Positions 49,325 to 57,810 of a stretch of 64,000 nucleotides of DNA are shown one piece after another; within the stretch, counting starts at the first letter, position 1; every line of letters starts with the position of its first letter. The translations under genes and the position numbers were made by a program. Below the pieces are notes generated by a model. The model did no database searches, was not told the DNA's origin, and was given only the letters and a program-made list of their open reading frames with translations. The stretch is from Algiphilus sp022763315 (GTDB lineage: Bacteria > Pseudomonadota > Gammaproteobacteria > Nevskiales > Nevskiaceae), in the NCBI RefSeq assembly GCF_965249985.1, contig NZ_OZ252280.1; one strand, given 5' to 3'.

Positions 49325-49361
49325 CCGCCTGCTGCATTGCCGCGCCTTGACCGGCAGGCGG
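49325..49361 (+). promoter_or_regulatory. Hairpin that can pair with the ribosome site of the sigma gene
   Basis: Arms CCGCCTGC (49325-49332) and GCAGGCGG (49354-49361) are fully complementary. The right arm holds the purine-rich bases just ahead of the GTG at 49366. If formed in mRNA, the stem would hide the ribosome site of the sigma factor. Confidence 0.4.
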
Positions 49362-49365
49362 TGCG

Positions 49366-49935
49366 GTGACGGATGCCAGCGATGACGTGCTGCTGGCGGC
49401 AACGGCGCGGGGTGACAGCCGCGCCTTTGCCATGCTTGTGGAGCGGCACGCAGCGCGCGTGCACGGCTTCGCGCAGAGCGTGCTGGCGGATCGCGCCGAG
49501 GCCGAGGACGTCACCCAGGAGGTTTTCGTCAAGCTCTGGCAGCACGCCGATGCCTGGCAGGCGGAGCGCGCCAAGCTGTCCACCTGGTTGTTTCGCGTCA
49601 CCCGCAACGCCGCGCTGAACTATCGCCAGCGTGTGCGACCGCGCGAGCAGGCCTGGACCGAACACACGCCGGACCCGGCCACCGAAGCTTTGGAAACCGG
49701 GATCGAGCGTGACGAAGACGCCCAACGCCTGCAGGCGGCCATCGCCACCTTGCCGGAGCAGCAGCGCAGCGCCATGCACCTGGTGTACGGCCAGGGCTTG
49801 CGCCAGAAGGAGGCCGCGCAGGCCATGTCCTTGTCACTGAAGGCCTTCGAGGCTGTGTTGTTCCGCGCGCGTCGGCGTCTGCGGGAAGACCTCACCCTGG
49901 CATCTGGGGAGGCAAGAGAGGATATCGAGCCATGA
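49366..49935 (+). CDS. ECF-type RNA polymerase sigma factor
   Basis: A 189-residue sigma70-family protein with region 2 (FVKLWQHADAWQ, then TWLFRVTRNAALN) and region 4 (LPEQQRSAMHLVYGQGLRQKEAAQAM). It begins with GTG and ends in an ATGA overlap with the next gene, a probable anti-sigma. A CnrH-like role is suggested by the neighbours. Confidence 0.92.
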   Translation: MTDASDDVLLAATARGDSRAFAMLVERHAARVHGFAQSVLADRAEAEDVTQEVFVKLWQHADAWQAERAKLSTWLFRVTRNAALNYRQRVRPREQAWTEHTPDPATEALETGIERDEDAQRLQAAIATLPEQQRSAMHLVYGQGLRQKEAAQAMSLSLKAFEAVLFRARRRLREDLTLASGEAREDIEP

Positions 49936-50342
49936 ATCATCCGCAATTGCATGACTATCTCGACCGCTACGGCAGCGACCGCGCGCAGTGGCCGTGGCAT
50001 GTGCGCTGGCAGACGCGAGCCTTGTTGAAAGGCGATGCCACCGCGCGCGATCTGCTGGCTGAGGCCCAGCAGCGCGACGCGACATTGACGCGGACCTTGG
50101 GAAGAACGGATGCCGCCTTACCGGCCGAGCTGCGCACGCGCCTGCTACGGATTCCTCAGAATCATCCGTGGCCCGCTCCGGCGTCATCGCGGCCCGGCGC
50201 GGCTGCGATCGCGCCTTGGGTCTGGCGTGGAGCGGCGCTGTCCGGCACCGCCGCGGTGATCGGGTTCGTGGCCGGCATCACCGGCGTCCTGGCGCCGGAG
50301 TGGGCCGTGGACTGGACCATGCTGGCCTACGGCAGTTTTTGA
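49932..50342 (+). CDS. Probable anti-sigma factor (one membrane helix)
   Basis: A 136-residue protein with a soluble N-terminal part and a single hydrophobic helix near residues 98-118, then a short tail. The overlap with the sigma gene and the topology are those of CnrY-type anti-sigma factors. Sequence similarity to a named family is not evident, so the role rests on context. Confidence 0.65.
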   Translation: MNHPQLHDYLDRYGSDRAQWPWHVRWQTRALLKGDATARDLLAEAQQRDATLTRTLGRTDAALPAELRTRLLRIPQNHPWPAPASSRPGAAAIAPWVWRGAALSGTAAVIGFVAGITGVLAPEWAVDWTMLAYGSF

Positions 50343-50356
50343 GCAAGGAGCCCCCG

Positions 50357-50845
50357 ATGAAGAAGATGCTCACCCTGCCGAGGATGGTGGTGTTCAGTCT
50401 CGGGCTTGGCCTTGTCGGCTCGCTGGCCGTCAATCTGCTGGCTGCGGGTTGGGTACTGGGCCAGCGTGTCGCCGCGCCGCACCATATGGAACGTGGCATG
50501 CTGCGTCAGATGGGACGACACCTGCCGACGGAGGTGCGGACGCCGTTGCGCGCAGCCATGCGCGAGCGCCGTCAGCCGCTGTTCGAGGCCTTCCGTGAAG
50601 TCCGTGAGGCGCGCCAGGCGGTTCGCGCCGCGCTCGCGCGCGAGCCCTTCGATGCCGCGGTGCTGGAGGCGGCTCTGGCGCGGCAGCGCGCTGGCACGGC
50701 GGTACTGCAGCAGCTGATGCACGCTGCGATGGTGGACACCGCCACCAGCCTGCCCCCTGAGCAACGCCAGCGCTGGAGCGAAGCGCCGCTATGGGCGCCT
50801 GGGCGGCCGCCCGCCAATATGATGGAAGAGCGCCCGCCGCCCTAA
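50357..50845 (+). CDS. Periplasmic heavy-metal-sensor-like protein (CnrX/CpxP-type fold)
   Basis: A 162-residue protein with an N-terminal hydrophobic anchor (residues 10-36) and a long helical periplasmic domain rich in Arg, Ala and Glu. This pattern matches the Metal_resist/periplasmic heavy-metal sensor family. Histidines and methionines (HHMERGM, LMHAAM) could bind metal. It has AAGGAG and follows the anti-sigma gene by 14 bp. The stop overlaps the convergent tpm gene by 4 bp. Confidence 0.75.
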   Translation: MKKMLTLPRMVVFSLGLGLVGSLAVNLLAAGWVLGQRVAAPHHMERGMLRQMGRHLPTEVRTPLRAAMRERRQPLFEAFREVREARQAVRAALAREPFDAAVLEAALARQRAGTAVLQQLMHAAMVDTATSLPPEQRQRWSEAPLWAPGRPPANMMEERPPP

Positions 50846-51498
50846 CGCTTGCGTAGAAAGTAGGCGGATTCGTGCAGCGCGGTCAGTCCACGATCCTGCA
50901 GGAAGGGGTTGGCCGCCAGCGCGTCATTGCGCTCCAGCGTGATGAGATGCCAGTCCGGTTCGAAGCGCCGCGCAATTTCCTCTTCGGTGACACTGAAGGG
51001 CGGACCATCCATGTCCTCTTCGGGATAGTCGATGCTGATCAGCAGGCCACGTGCATCGCTGGGCATGGCGCGGTTGAGCTGGTCGGCGAAGCTGTGGCGC
51101 ATGGCAGGCGGCAGCGCGATCAACGAGGCGCGGTCATACAGACCGTTGCATTCCGCCAGTACGGCATCCGGCATGGCGAAAAAATCACCGACCCAGATGT
51201 CCACGCCCGCGCCCGAGAGCACGGTGAAGCCGTCGCAGCGGCGCTGTTCCGGCGCCACGCCGTTTTCATCGAAAAAGTCGGTCGCGGCCTTTTCACTCAA
51301 TTCCACGCCCACCACGGTGTGGCCCTGGTGCGCCAACCAGGCGAGATCCGGCGTCTTGCCGCAAAGCGGCACCAGCACACGTGCATCGGATGTCAGTCCC
51401 AGGCGCTCCCAGTGGCGCGGCAGCAGCGGATTGCCGTCCGGCTGGTGAAAGCCGATTTCGTCCTTCTCCCATCGTGCAAACCAGAACGCATGCTCCAT
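50842..51498 (-). CDS. tpm: Thiopurine S-methyltransferase Tpm
   Basis: SAM-dependent methyltransferase of 218 residues. The N-terminal MEHAFW, the segment RWEKDEIGFHQPDGNPLL and VLVPLCGKTPDLAWLA are diagnostic of bacterial Tpm, which also methylates selenium and tellurium compounds. The long upstream frame extension is not needed; the ATG at 51498 matches the family start. It is divergent from the M23 gene. Confidence 0.94.
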   Translation of the reverse strand: MEHAFWFARWEKDEIGFHQPDGNPLLPRHWERLGLTSDARVLVPLCGKTPDLAWLAHQGHTVVGVELSEKAATDFFDENGVAPEQRRCDGFTVLSGAGVDIWVGDFFAMPDAVLAECNGLYDRASLIALPPAMRHSFADQLNRAMPSDARGLLISIDYPEEDMDGPPFSVTEEEIARRFEPDWHLITLERNDALAANPFLQDRGLTALHESAYFLRKR

Positions 51499-51657
51499 TT
51501 CTTCCCCTTCCGGAATACCCGCGGTGCGCAATGCCGGTGATGGTACGTGCTTGCACCCCTCCCAGTCGCACAGGGCGATGTCATCGCCGCACGGCGCACG
51601 CGGTGCCCTGCCCTGGCTGGTTATGCTGGCGGCCTCTGATTCTGTGAACTCCGCGCC

Positions 51658-52620
51658 ATGTCGCCTTTGTTGAATACTGCGCAACTCCTGCTTCCCCTGC
51701 TGCTGATCGCCTGGATTCTGTTGCTGCCGCCCAAGGCGCGATTGACGCTGTGGGTGCAAGGCCTTGGTACGGCGGCCCTCTTGCTGGCCATGGCATGGAT
51801 TGCGCTCTGGGCGGCGCCGCCGTGGTGGACACCCTGGGTGCTCGGCGCTGCGCTCGTGATGGCCTGGACCCGTGCTCTGCGCATGCAATGGCGGCATCAG
51901 GCAGCGTGGTTACCCTCCGGCGGGCTGGCCTGGTTGCGCTTCACCCTGTTCCTGCTCCTGGGCACTTTTGGCGCCTTCTACGCCGGACAGGCGTGGGAAG
52001 CAGGACGCCCGCCGGCGGGCGTGCCGGTGGCCGATATCGCACCGCCGTTGGCGGCCGGGCAGTATCTGGTGGTACACGGCGGCTCGCAACCCCTGCTCAA
52101 CGGCCACATGAAGACGCTGGACCCGGAGGTCGAGCGCTTCGCACCGTGGCGGGGGCAGTCCTACGCCGTGGATCTGATCGCGCTCGATCCGGTGCGCAGC
52201 ATGCTGTTGTGGTCGCAGCCCGAGGCGGCATCGGCCTACGCCATTCATGGCACGCCGGTGCTGGCGCCTTGCGCTGGTACGGTTATCGCCACCGAGAACA
52301 CGCGGCCGGATATGCCGGTGCCAAAAATGGACCGCGAGCGCATGCTGGGCAATTTCGTGCTGTTGCAATGCAGGGATTTCCAGGTGGTGCTGGCGCATCT
52401 ACAACCGGGCTCGCTGAGCGTGACGCCCGGCGTGGCCGTCATCCGGGGCGACCGGCTCGGGCTGGTGGGCAACTCCGGCAATAGCTCGCGTCCGCATCTG
52501 CATGTGCACGCCCAACGTGGCGGCACGGCGGATGACCCGGTGCGCGCCGAGCCCATGGCGCTTCGGATCGGCGGCCACTACCCGGTGCGCAACGACCGCA
52601 TGATCTTTCGGGCGCGCTAG
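51658..52620 (+). CDS. Membrane-anchored M23 (LytM-like) peptidase
   Basis: A 320-residue protein with about four N-terminal hydrophobic helices (to residue about 115), then a periplasmic M23 domain. The zinc motif ends HLHVH, with an earlier YAVDL (Asp ligand position) and VLAPCAGTV. It may cut peptidoglycan peptide links. The upstream histidine ligand is less clear, so activity is not assured. Confidence 0.82.
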   Translation: MSPLLNTAQLLLPLLLIAWILLLPPKARLTLWVQGLGTAALLLAMAWIALWAAPPWWTPWVLGAALVMAWTRALRMQWRHQAAWLPSGGLAWLRFTLFLLLGTFGAFYAGQAWEAGRPPAGVPVADIAPPLAAGQYLVVHGGSQPLLNGHMKTLDPEVERFAPWRGQSYAVDLIALDPVRSMLLWSQPEAASAYAIHGTPVLAPCAGTVIATENTRPDMPVPKMDRERMLGNFVLLQCRDFQVVLAHLQPGSLSVTPGVAVIRGDRLGLVGNSGNSSRPHLHVHAQRGGTADDPVRAEPMALRIGGHYPVRNDRMIFRAR

Positions 52621-52624
52621 GCGC

Positions 52625-54334
52625 TCAGCTTTCGCTGCCCGCCTTGCGCGCGCGGCGTTGCGACCACCAGCGCCACAGCCAGCCATCCGGGTGGTCTACC
52701 CCGTGCAGCAGGTAGGCCAACTCCTTGGCGTCGTGCAGGGCGCGTTCCACGCGGCGGCGCGTGCCGGGGCGGGCGGCGAGCAGGATGGCGTCGCCGGGCT
52801 GCAAAGCCAGATCGCGTTGCGGCTGCAGGAAGTCCTCTTCGGCACGGTGCAACATCAAGGGCATGCAGTGCAGGTTGGTGGTGCGGTCCGAGGGATTGCG
52901 CAGCAGCGTGCCCAGGGTCACCGTCTCGCCATCCTCCAGTGCCGCCAGCAGCGCGGGTGCGTTGGCGGCATCGAGCGAGATGGTCCAGGTCTCGGGCGTG
53001 ACTTCGTCCGTCAGGGCGCGCAGGCGTCCGACCAGGGACTGGGCACGATGCTCGTCGATGGTGCGCATGTACTCCAGAAAACGCGCCAGCAGCGGCGCCT
53101 TGATCAGCGGCAGTACGCGCCATACCGTCAGCCGGCTCACCTCCATCACAAGATCGATCTTGGCGGCGCCGTAGATCGTGCTGTCGGCACGGTGATCCTG
53201 CCGCGCGATCACATAGATGTCCGGGTTGAGTGCGCGCGCCGTCAGCACCGCGGACAGCGTGTTGGGGTCCGAATCGGTGCAGCACACAATGCCCACGGCA
53301 TCGCGCACGCCGGCTTCGCACAGCGGGCCGGATTCGGTGCCCAGCCCGACAATGGCGCCGGGAGGCGCCTTGTCCGGATTGCGTTCGATGACGGTGACCT
53401 CGTTGCCGCAGTCCTCCAGCGCCACCGTTGCTGCCCGCCCGAAGCGGCCGTAACCGCAGACGATCCATCGTCCTTGCGGCGGCGGTGCCGGGCCCTCGAT
53501 GGGGCGATTCGGTGGGCTGATCAGCGCGGCATGCAGCAAGTGCAGGCTGGGGCGCTGCTGCACCATCGCCAGGTGTTCGCTGAACACCGTATAGGGGTGG
53601 ACGACGTGGTCGGTGTCGAAGGAGGCCAGATTGTCGGCCGCCTCGCGTGTGCCGGCGCGCGCGATCACCGTCAGTTCCGGGCGAATCAGCTTGGCCGTCA
53701 CTGAGATACGGATGTTGTCGTCGTTGTCGTCGGTCATCGCGATCACGCCGTAGCACAGGCGGCGACGCATGCCGGCTTCCAGCAACTGCAGCGTGTCCGT
53801 GGCGCTGCCGCAGAGGGCGGGCGTGCTCGCGCCGTAGGGTTCCAGGCGCAGCTGGTTGATGGCGCTTTCTTCCGGGTCCATCACCACGCACTGAATGCCA
53901 CGGCGGTACAGGGCGCGCACCAGCAGGCTGCCGGCTTCGCCATAGCCGCATACGACCCAGAACGGGTCGGAAATCTGGCGCACCGCGCGGATGAAGCTCG
54001 CCTCTGCGATCGCGCTGCGAAAGCGGGGTTCCTGAATGAGCGAGATGATGCGGCCGATGGCGTACAGCCAGGCAACGACTGTGAGGAAGATGCACAGCGT
54101 CACCCATAGCCGCTGCGCCGGCGTGAAGGGATGCGGGATCTCGCCAAAGCCGATGGTCGAGCCCATATAGGAGACGAAATAGAAGGCGTGCAGGAAATCC
54201 AGGCGCGTGGGCTCGCCGTTCTCGTCCATGCCCGGGATCAGCACCAGCCCAGCAATGGACACCGAATAAGTGACGATCAGCAGGATCAGCGGCGCGCGGA
54301 TGCGCCGCACCACGATCCAGATGATCCCTTCCAC
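52625..54334 (-). CDS. TrkA-N / RCK-domain potassium channel-like protein
   Basis: A 569-residue membrane protein. Two N-terminal helices flank a pore with filter STIGFGE, close to the TIGFGD of K+ channels but ending in Glu. Two NAD-binding RCK domains follow, marked VVCGYGEAGS and IVCGYGRFGR, each with a C-terminal TrkA-C-like part. It starts with GTG 9 bp after the DUF6394 gene. Potassium transport controlled by nucleotides is likely. Confidence 0.85.
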   Translation of the reverse strand: MEGIIWIVVRRIRAPLILLIVTYSVSIAGLVLIPGMDENGEPTRLDFLHAFYFVSYMGSTIGFGEIPHPFTPAQRLWVTLCIFLTVVAWLYAIGRIISLIQEPRFRSAIAEASFIRAVRQISDPFWVVCGYGEAGSLLVRALYRRGIQCVVMDPEESAINQLRLEPYGASTPALCGSATDTLQLLEAGMRRRLCYGVIAMTDDNDDNIRISVTAKLIRPELTVIARAGTREAADNLASFDTDHVVHPYTVFSEHLAMVQQRPSLHLLHAALISPPNRPIEGPAPPPQGRWIVCGYGRFGRAATVALEDCGNEVTVIERNPDKAPPGAIVGLGTESGPLCEAGVRDAVGIVCCTDSDPNTLSAVLTARALNPDIYVIARQDHRADSTIYGAAKIDLVMEVSRLTVWRVLPLIKAPLLARFLEYMRTIDEHRAQSLVGRLRALTDEVTPETWTISLDAANAPALLAALEDGETVTLGTLLRNPSDRTTNLHCMPLMLHRAEEDFLQPQRDLALQPGDAILLAARPGTRRRVERALHDAKELAYLLHGVDHPDGWLWRWWSQRRARKAGSES

Positions 54335-54343
54335 GGCTGTTGC

Positions 54344-54727
54344 CTAGCGGCGCAGCGTGAAGCTCTCGATGATCAGCACGATCACCGACGCGATATTGGC
54401 CAGCAAGGCCCCCGCCGCCAGCGACACCACGCTGGCGATCAGCTCTGGGGAGGAGCCGCTGTTCCACACATGCACACCCAGGCCCCAGACAATGGCGGCG
54501 GCAATCAATTGCAGATCCGCCACCAGACTGCTGGCCAGCAGGAAGGCGCCGATCTGCGTGCGGTCGCCCAGCTTCAACACGGTGGCGATCAGGCTCACCA
54601 CCAGGGCGGCAAACAGCTCAAACGGGTGATGGTGCGCGGGGTTGTCGATATCCCCCAGCACGAAGCCAAAGTTCAGCGTCAACGCCAGCAAAACGAAGAA
54701 ACCGAAGATGACCTTCTCGGTGTTCAT
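54344..54727 (-). CDS. DUF6394 family membrane protein
   Basis: A 127-residue protein with four hydrophobic helices. MNTEKVIFGFF at the N-terminus and the LFAALVVSLIATVLKLGDRTQ-like centre are the pattern I recall for DUF6394, which sits beside TrkA-type channels elsewhere. The ATG at 54727 is the family start; a longer frame exists upstream. It is cotranscribed with the channel gene. Confidence 0.8.
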   Translation of the reverse strand: MNTEKVIFGFFVLLALTLNFGFVLGDIDNPAHHHPFELFAALVVSLIATVLKLGDRTQIGAFLLASSLVADLQLIAAAIVWGLGVHVWNSGSSPELIASVVSLAAGALLANIASVIVLIIESFTLRR

Positions 54728-54844
54728 GCAGTGTCCCCTTGTCGCCCACAGCGGCGATGCCGTGCCATTCCCGCAGGGTACCCGCACGGGCCGCGTCCTG
54801 CGCGCTGCACCGCACGCATGAGCAACCCAAATGGCGAGGGACTG

Positions 54845-55273
54845 TCAGTGACTGGCTGGTCGAGCCCGCGCCAAGGCGCTCGCCTGAACCAGAGCGCCCA
54901 GCACTTCGGTGAAGACGAACAGGCCGAAGATCGGGCTGATCGGATAGGCCATCAGAAAGCCCAGGAACAGCACCGCCACCGCCAGCCGGCCGATGCAGTC
55001 CATCGCCAGCAGCCAGGGCAGCGGCCGCCACAGCCGCGCCGCATTCCACAGCACCCCGAGAACGCCCGCCAGGTGCAGGAACAACAGCCCCAGCGGCGAC
55101 AGCACCACGGCATGCTGTGGCATGAAACCAAAGCCGCCCATCAAGGCATTGATCCACACCGCGCCCAGCACCGGAATCGCCAGCGGCAGCGTCACCGCCA
55201 GATCAAAGCCGGCCACGATGCGCGCGGCCAGGCCGTAGTTGCCCTGCAGCGGGGACGAATTCACGATGGACAT
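54845..55273 (-). CDS. Hypothetical four-helix membrane protein
   Basis: A 142-residue protein with about four hydrophobic segments and a Ser/Asn-rich N-terminus. I do not recognise the family. A GGAGAC site lies directly before the ATG. It is upstream of the DUF6394-channel pair on the same strand with a 117-bp gap, so it may or may not share their transcript. Confidence 0.7.
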   Translation of the reverse strand: MSIVNSSPLQGNYGLAARIVAGFDLAVTLPLAIPVLGAVWINALMGGFGFMPQHAVVLSPLGLLFLHLAGVLGVLWNAARLWRPLPWLLAMDCIGRLAVAVLFLGFLMAYPISPIFGLFVFTEVLGALVQASALARARPASH

Positions 55274-55388
55274 GGCGTCTCCTCAGAATGGTCTGCCTGG
55301 ATTACAACAGTTGCCTGGTGGCGCGTCGACAGACGCCTGCCACGGCGAAACCATGCAGGCGTGGAACGGACGATGCGGGTCTTGTACG

Positions 55389-56087
55389 TCAGGGAAGGTG
55401 GGTGTGCTTGCCCAGCTCGACCACACTCACGATCCGTTGCCCATCGAAGTGGAAGGAGAAATGCTTGGACTGGCGCACGGCGCTCATCGCTGGCGGCCGG
55501 AACAGGGCCGCACACTGTCCGCCTGGATCGCGCACGGAGGGATAGCTCAATCCCCAGGATTGGGCCTGCCGCAGTGTGGCGCCCAAGGCTTGCCCAGCCG
55601 CATAGCTCTCGGGGTCCAGCACCTCCGTACCCAGCCGCCCATCCAAGCCATCATGCAGCGGCCGTTGAATCTTGCCGATGTATTGACGCATCTCCACCTG
55701 GCAACCCGCCTCTTTGGTGGCCCGCAAAAAGCGGGCGCGATGATGCGCGCTTTCCCGGATCGCGGTGTGGCTGCTCGCCGCGCAGTAGTAGACCCCGAAG
55801 CGCCCGTCGCTGAAGCGCGATCCCTCGGGGTTGGGATGCGTGAAGGCCGCCATCACCGGGGTTGTGCCGGGGCCGACAATGCGGTCGCCCGGCTCGACCA
55901 GGCCCAGCAGCCCCAAATCATCACACAGCCGATCGTTGGTTCTGGCCTCGATGGCGTGCAGCGTGTCGAGCTCGTCAGCGTCGACCAGCTGGTCGAAGAT
56001 ACCCACCGGCGGATACCGGCTGGACACCAGGCGATAGGCCATGGTGAAGCGCGGCGGCCCCACCGCCAGATCGGCTATCCGCGCCAT
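55389..56087 (-). CDS. RES-domain toxin (probable NAD+-degrading enzyme)
   Basis: A 232-residue RES-family toxin. The three name-giving residues are visible: Arg in YRLVSSRYPP, Glu in AIRESAHH and Ser in YPSVRDPGG. Characterised members such as MbcT degrade NAD+. The first 15 residues before MAYRLV may be extra, since ATGs at 56087 and 56042 are both possible. It overlaps the antitoxin gene by 13 bp. Confidence 0.88.
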   Translation of the reverse strand: MARIADLAVGPPRFTMAYRLVSSRYPPVGIFDQLVDADELDTLHAIEARTNDRLCDDLGLLGLVEPGDRIVGPGTTPVMAAFTHPNPEGSRFSDGRFGVYYCAASSHTAIRESAHHRARFLRATKEAGCQVEMRQYIGKIQRPLHDGLDGRLGTEVLDPESYAAGQALGATLRQAQSWGLSYPSVRDPGGQCAALFRPPAMSAVRQSKHFSFHFDGQRIVSVVELGKHTHLP

Positions 56088-56500
56088 GCATCCAGGTAGC
56101 GGCGCACGGTCATCAGGTCGCGCATGGAGCCCTGCAGCATCACATCCATGGCCGAACGCCCGCCAAAGGGCAGCCCATCATTCGGCTTATGGATCCAGGC
56201 ATCTGCCTGCGCGGCGTCCGGGAACAACAGATGCAGCGACTTGTAGATGCCCAGCAGATAGCTCACCCGGTCCAGCGTGTCCACGTTGATGTCTGCCCGC
56301 GGCGTGCCACCGTCGCGCAGCGCGCTGCGCCAACGCCGCAGACTCGCCACCGAAATGCCCCCCAGCAGAATGCCCAGATCCCGGTCCGACAACTGCCAGC
56401 ACGCCGCAATGCGCAAGGCCGCCTTGATGGCAACGCTGGCTTCCTGACGGCTGACCCGGTGTCCGGCTTCCGCAGCACTTGACGCTGATTTCGCGCTCAT
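56075..56500 (-). CDS. Xre/MbcA/ParS-type antitoxin
   Basis: A 141-residue protein with a helix-turn-helix-like segment (LGILLGGISVASLRRWR) and the C-terminal 'MbcA/ParS/Xre toxin-binding' pattern (HLLFPDAAQADAWIHKPNDGLPFGGRSAMDVM). It pairs with the RES toxin downstream. A perfect AAGGAGGT lies 5 bp before the ATG. A 20-bp palindrome 15 bp upstream is a likely self-repression site. Confidence 0.9.
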   Translation of the reverse strand: MSAKSASSAAEAGHRVSRQEASVAIKAALRIAACWQLSDRDLGILLGGISVASLRRWRSALRDGGTPRADINVDTLDRVSYLLGIYKSLHLLFPDAAQADAWIHKPNDGLPFGGRSAMDVMLQGSMRDLMTVRRYLDAWRG

Positions 56501-56515
56501 GTGGCACCTCCTTTG

Positions 56516-56535
56516 TGGCTATCACATGATAGCCA
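56516..56535. promoter_or_regulatory. Operator palindrome of the RES/Xre module
   Basis: Perfect inverted repeat with 9-bp arms TGGCTATCA and TGATAGCCA around CA, 15 bp upstream of the antitoxin start. The string ATCACATG in it recurs at 56550-56557. This position suits autoregulation by the Xre antitoxin. Confidence 0.7.
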
Positions 56536-56802
56536 TACTTTAAGCAGCAATCACATGCGTATAGGACCGCCGGCGGAATGCGGAAAGCAGCCGATGAAGA
56601 AGACCCCCGAAGCGCGTTAAGTCGTATCGCACGTATGCCGCGGTGCGTCGCTTCCAATGCCACCTGCAGCGAAGGCTTGTGGCATCTTTCCTACTTGATA
56701 ATCAAAAGGCAGGTCGCAGGGCATGGAGGGAAGCGCGGGGCACACCATCGTTGGCTGTAAGCGGATGGCCCGAGGAGAGAACACCCAGCTAAGGCGCGAG
56801 CG
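56536..56802. other. Gene-free gap at the left edge of the cassette-like region
   Basis: No convincing gene. A 7-bp inverted repeat ATGCCAC/GTGGCAT with a 15-nt loop spans 56657-56685. A GTTAAGT at 56616-56622 fits the GTTRRRY integron core-site consensus but has no palindromic partner nearby, so it could be an attI-like or chance match. Base composition becomes more AT-rich from about 56690 on. Confidence 0.35.
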
Positions 56803-57804
56803 ATGACTCCGGGCAAAAAGAAGCGCGCACGCGAATACATGCCCAATACTGTCGTGGACGCTCAACACCATGATTCTGTAGAAATTCCCCCGCCTTTCAG
56901 CATCAAGATATCGCGGAGTTATGAAGCGCGCTTCATGATTGCATCATTAAGCGTGCGGTCTATTCACTGTTCGGTGCCCCCCGATATGAAACGCTATCGA
57001 GTCCTCGCATTCAGCTTTGACACCCGGGCAGTAACCCTAGCCACTGAAATTCAGGATGGCTGGGAAACTCATGTCAAAGCGCTATGGCTTACCAATCAGA
57101 GCCGTACCCGTGAAGGTCTTGTGCATGTGTTCGGTGCAGCTAAATACGAACAAAAAATCAAGAACTTTGTGGATCTTGGCGCGAACCCAATGTCTCTGCT
57201 GTCCTTTCACAACGAGTTCTTGAGCCAATGTAGAAATTCATTTGTACATGGCAGCTACTATCCCGCGCTGGTGTCGGCTTGCACACTAGCCGAACGGATG
57301 CTGAACCGCTTGATCTTGCATCTGCGGGATTACTTTAAGTCAACTCCACAGTACAAGAAGGTATACCGCAAGGAGTCTTTTGATAATTGGCAGTACGCTG
57401 TAGAAACTCTGCAGTCGTGGGGCGTTTTGTTGCGCGAGCCGGCGCAAGAGTTTTTAAGGCTCGAATCACTCCGTAACAGCTCAATCCACTTCAATCCTGA
57501 AACGGACGAAAATGCTAGAGAGTTGGCGCTCGAAGCGATTAAATCTGTGCAGTTCATTGTAGAGAAGCAGTTTTCAGCTTTTGGTTTGCAGCCTTGGTAT
57601 ATTCCCGGAGCGAAAGGTGCCGCATACGTAGCCAAGGCGTACGAATCCGAACCGTTTGTTAAAGAAGTTGTGCTGCCCAGCTGTCGTTTAGTCGGGCCGC
57701 AGCATAGGCTTGAGCATGGGGCTGGAGGCTGGATTGTCCATGATGATCATGAGTACGAGGATCGCGAAATCTCTGATGAAGAATTTCTCTCTCTTATCCG
57801 ATAG
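56803..57804 (+). CDS. Hypothetical protein with two RNxxxH motifs (HEPN-like)
   Basis: A 333-residue protein of visibly lower GC than the flanks. I know no family for it. It is largely helical after residue 115, with RNSFVH at 144-149 and RNSSIH at 224-229, the RX4H pattern of HEPN ribonucleases, each within a helical stretch. The C-terminus is acidic. It sits just before an attC site as a cassette gene would; its stop is 6 bp before the attC core. Confidence 0.6.
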   Translation: MTPGKKKRAREYMPNTVVDAQHHDSVEIPPPFSIKISRSYEARFMIASLSVRSIHCSVPPDMKRYRVLAFSFDTRAVTLATEIQDGWETHVKALWLTNQSRTREGLVHVFGAAKYEQKIKNFVDLGANPMSLLSFHNEFLSQCRNSFVHGSYYPALVSACTLAERMLNRLILHLRDYFKSTPQYKKVYRKESFDNWQYAVETLQSWGVLLREPAQEFLRLESLRNSSIHFNPETDENARELALEAIKSVQFIVEKQFSAFGLQPWYIPGAKGAAYVAKAYESEPFVKEVVLPSCRLVGPQHRLEHGAGGWIVHDDHEYEDREISDEEFLSLIR

Positions 57805-57810
57805 CCCGGC

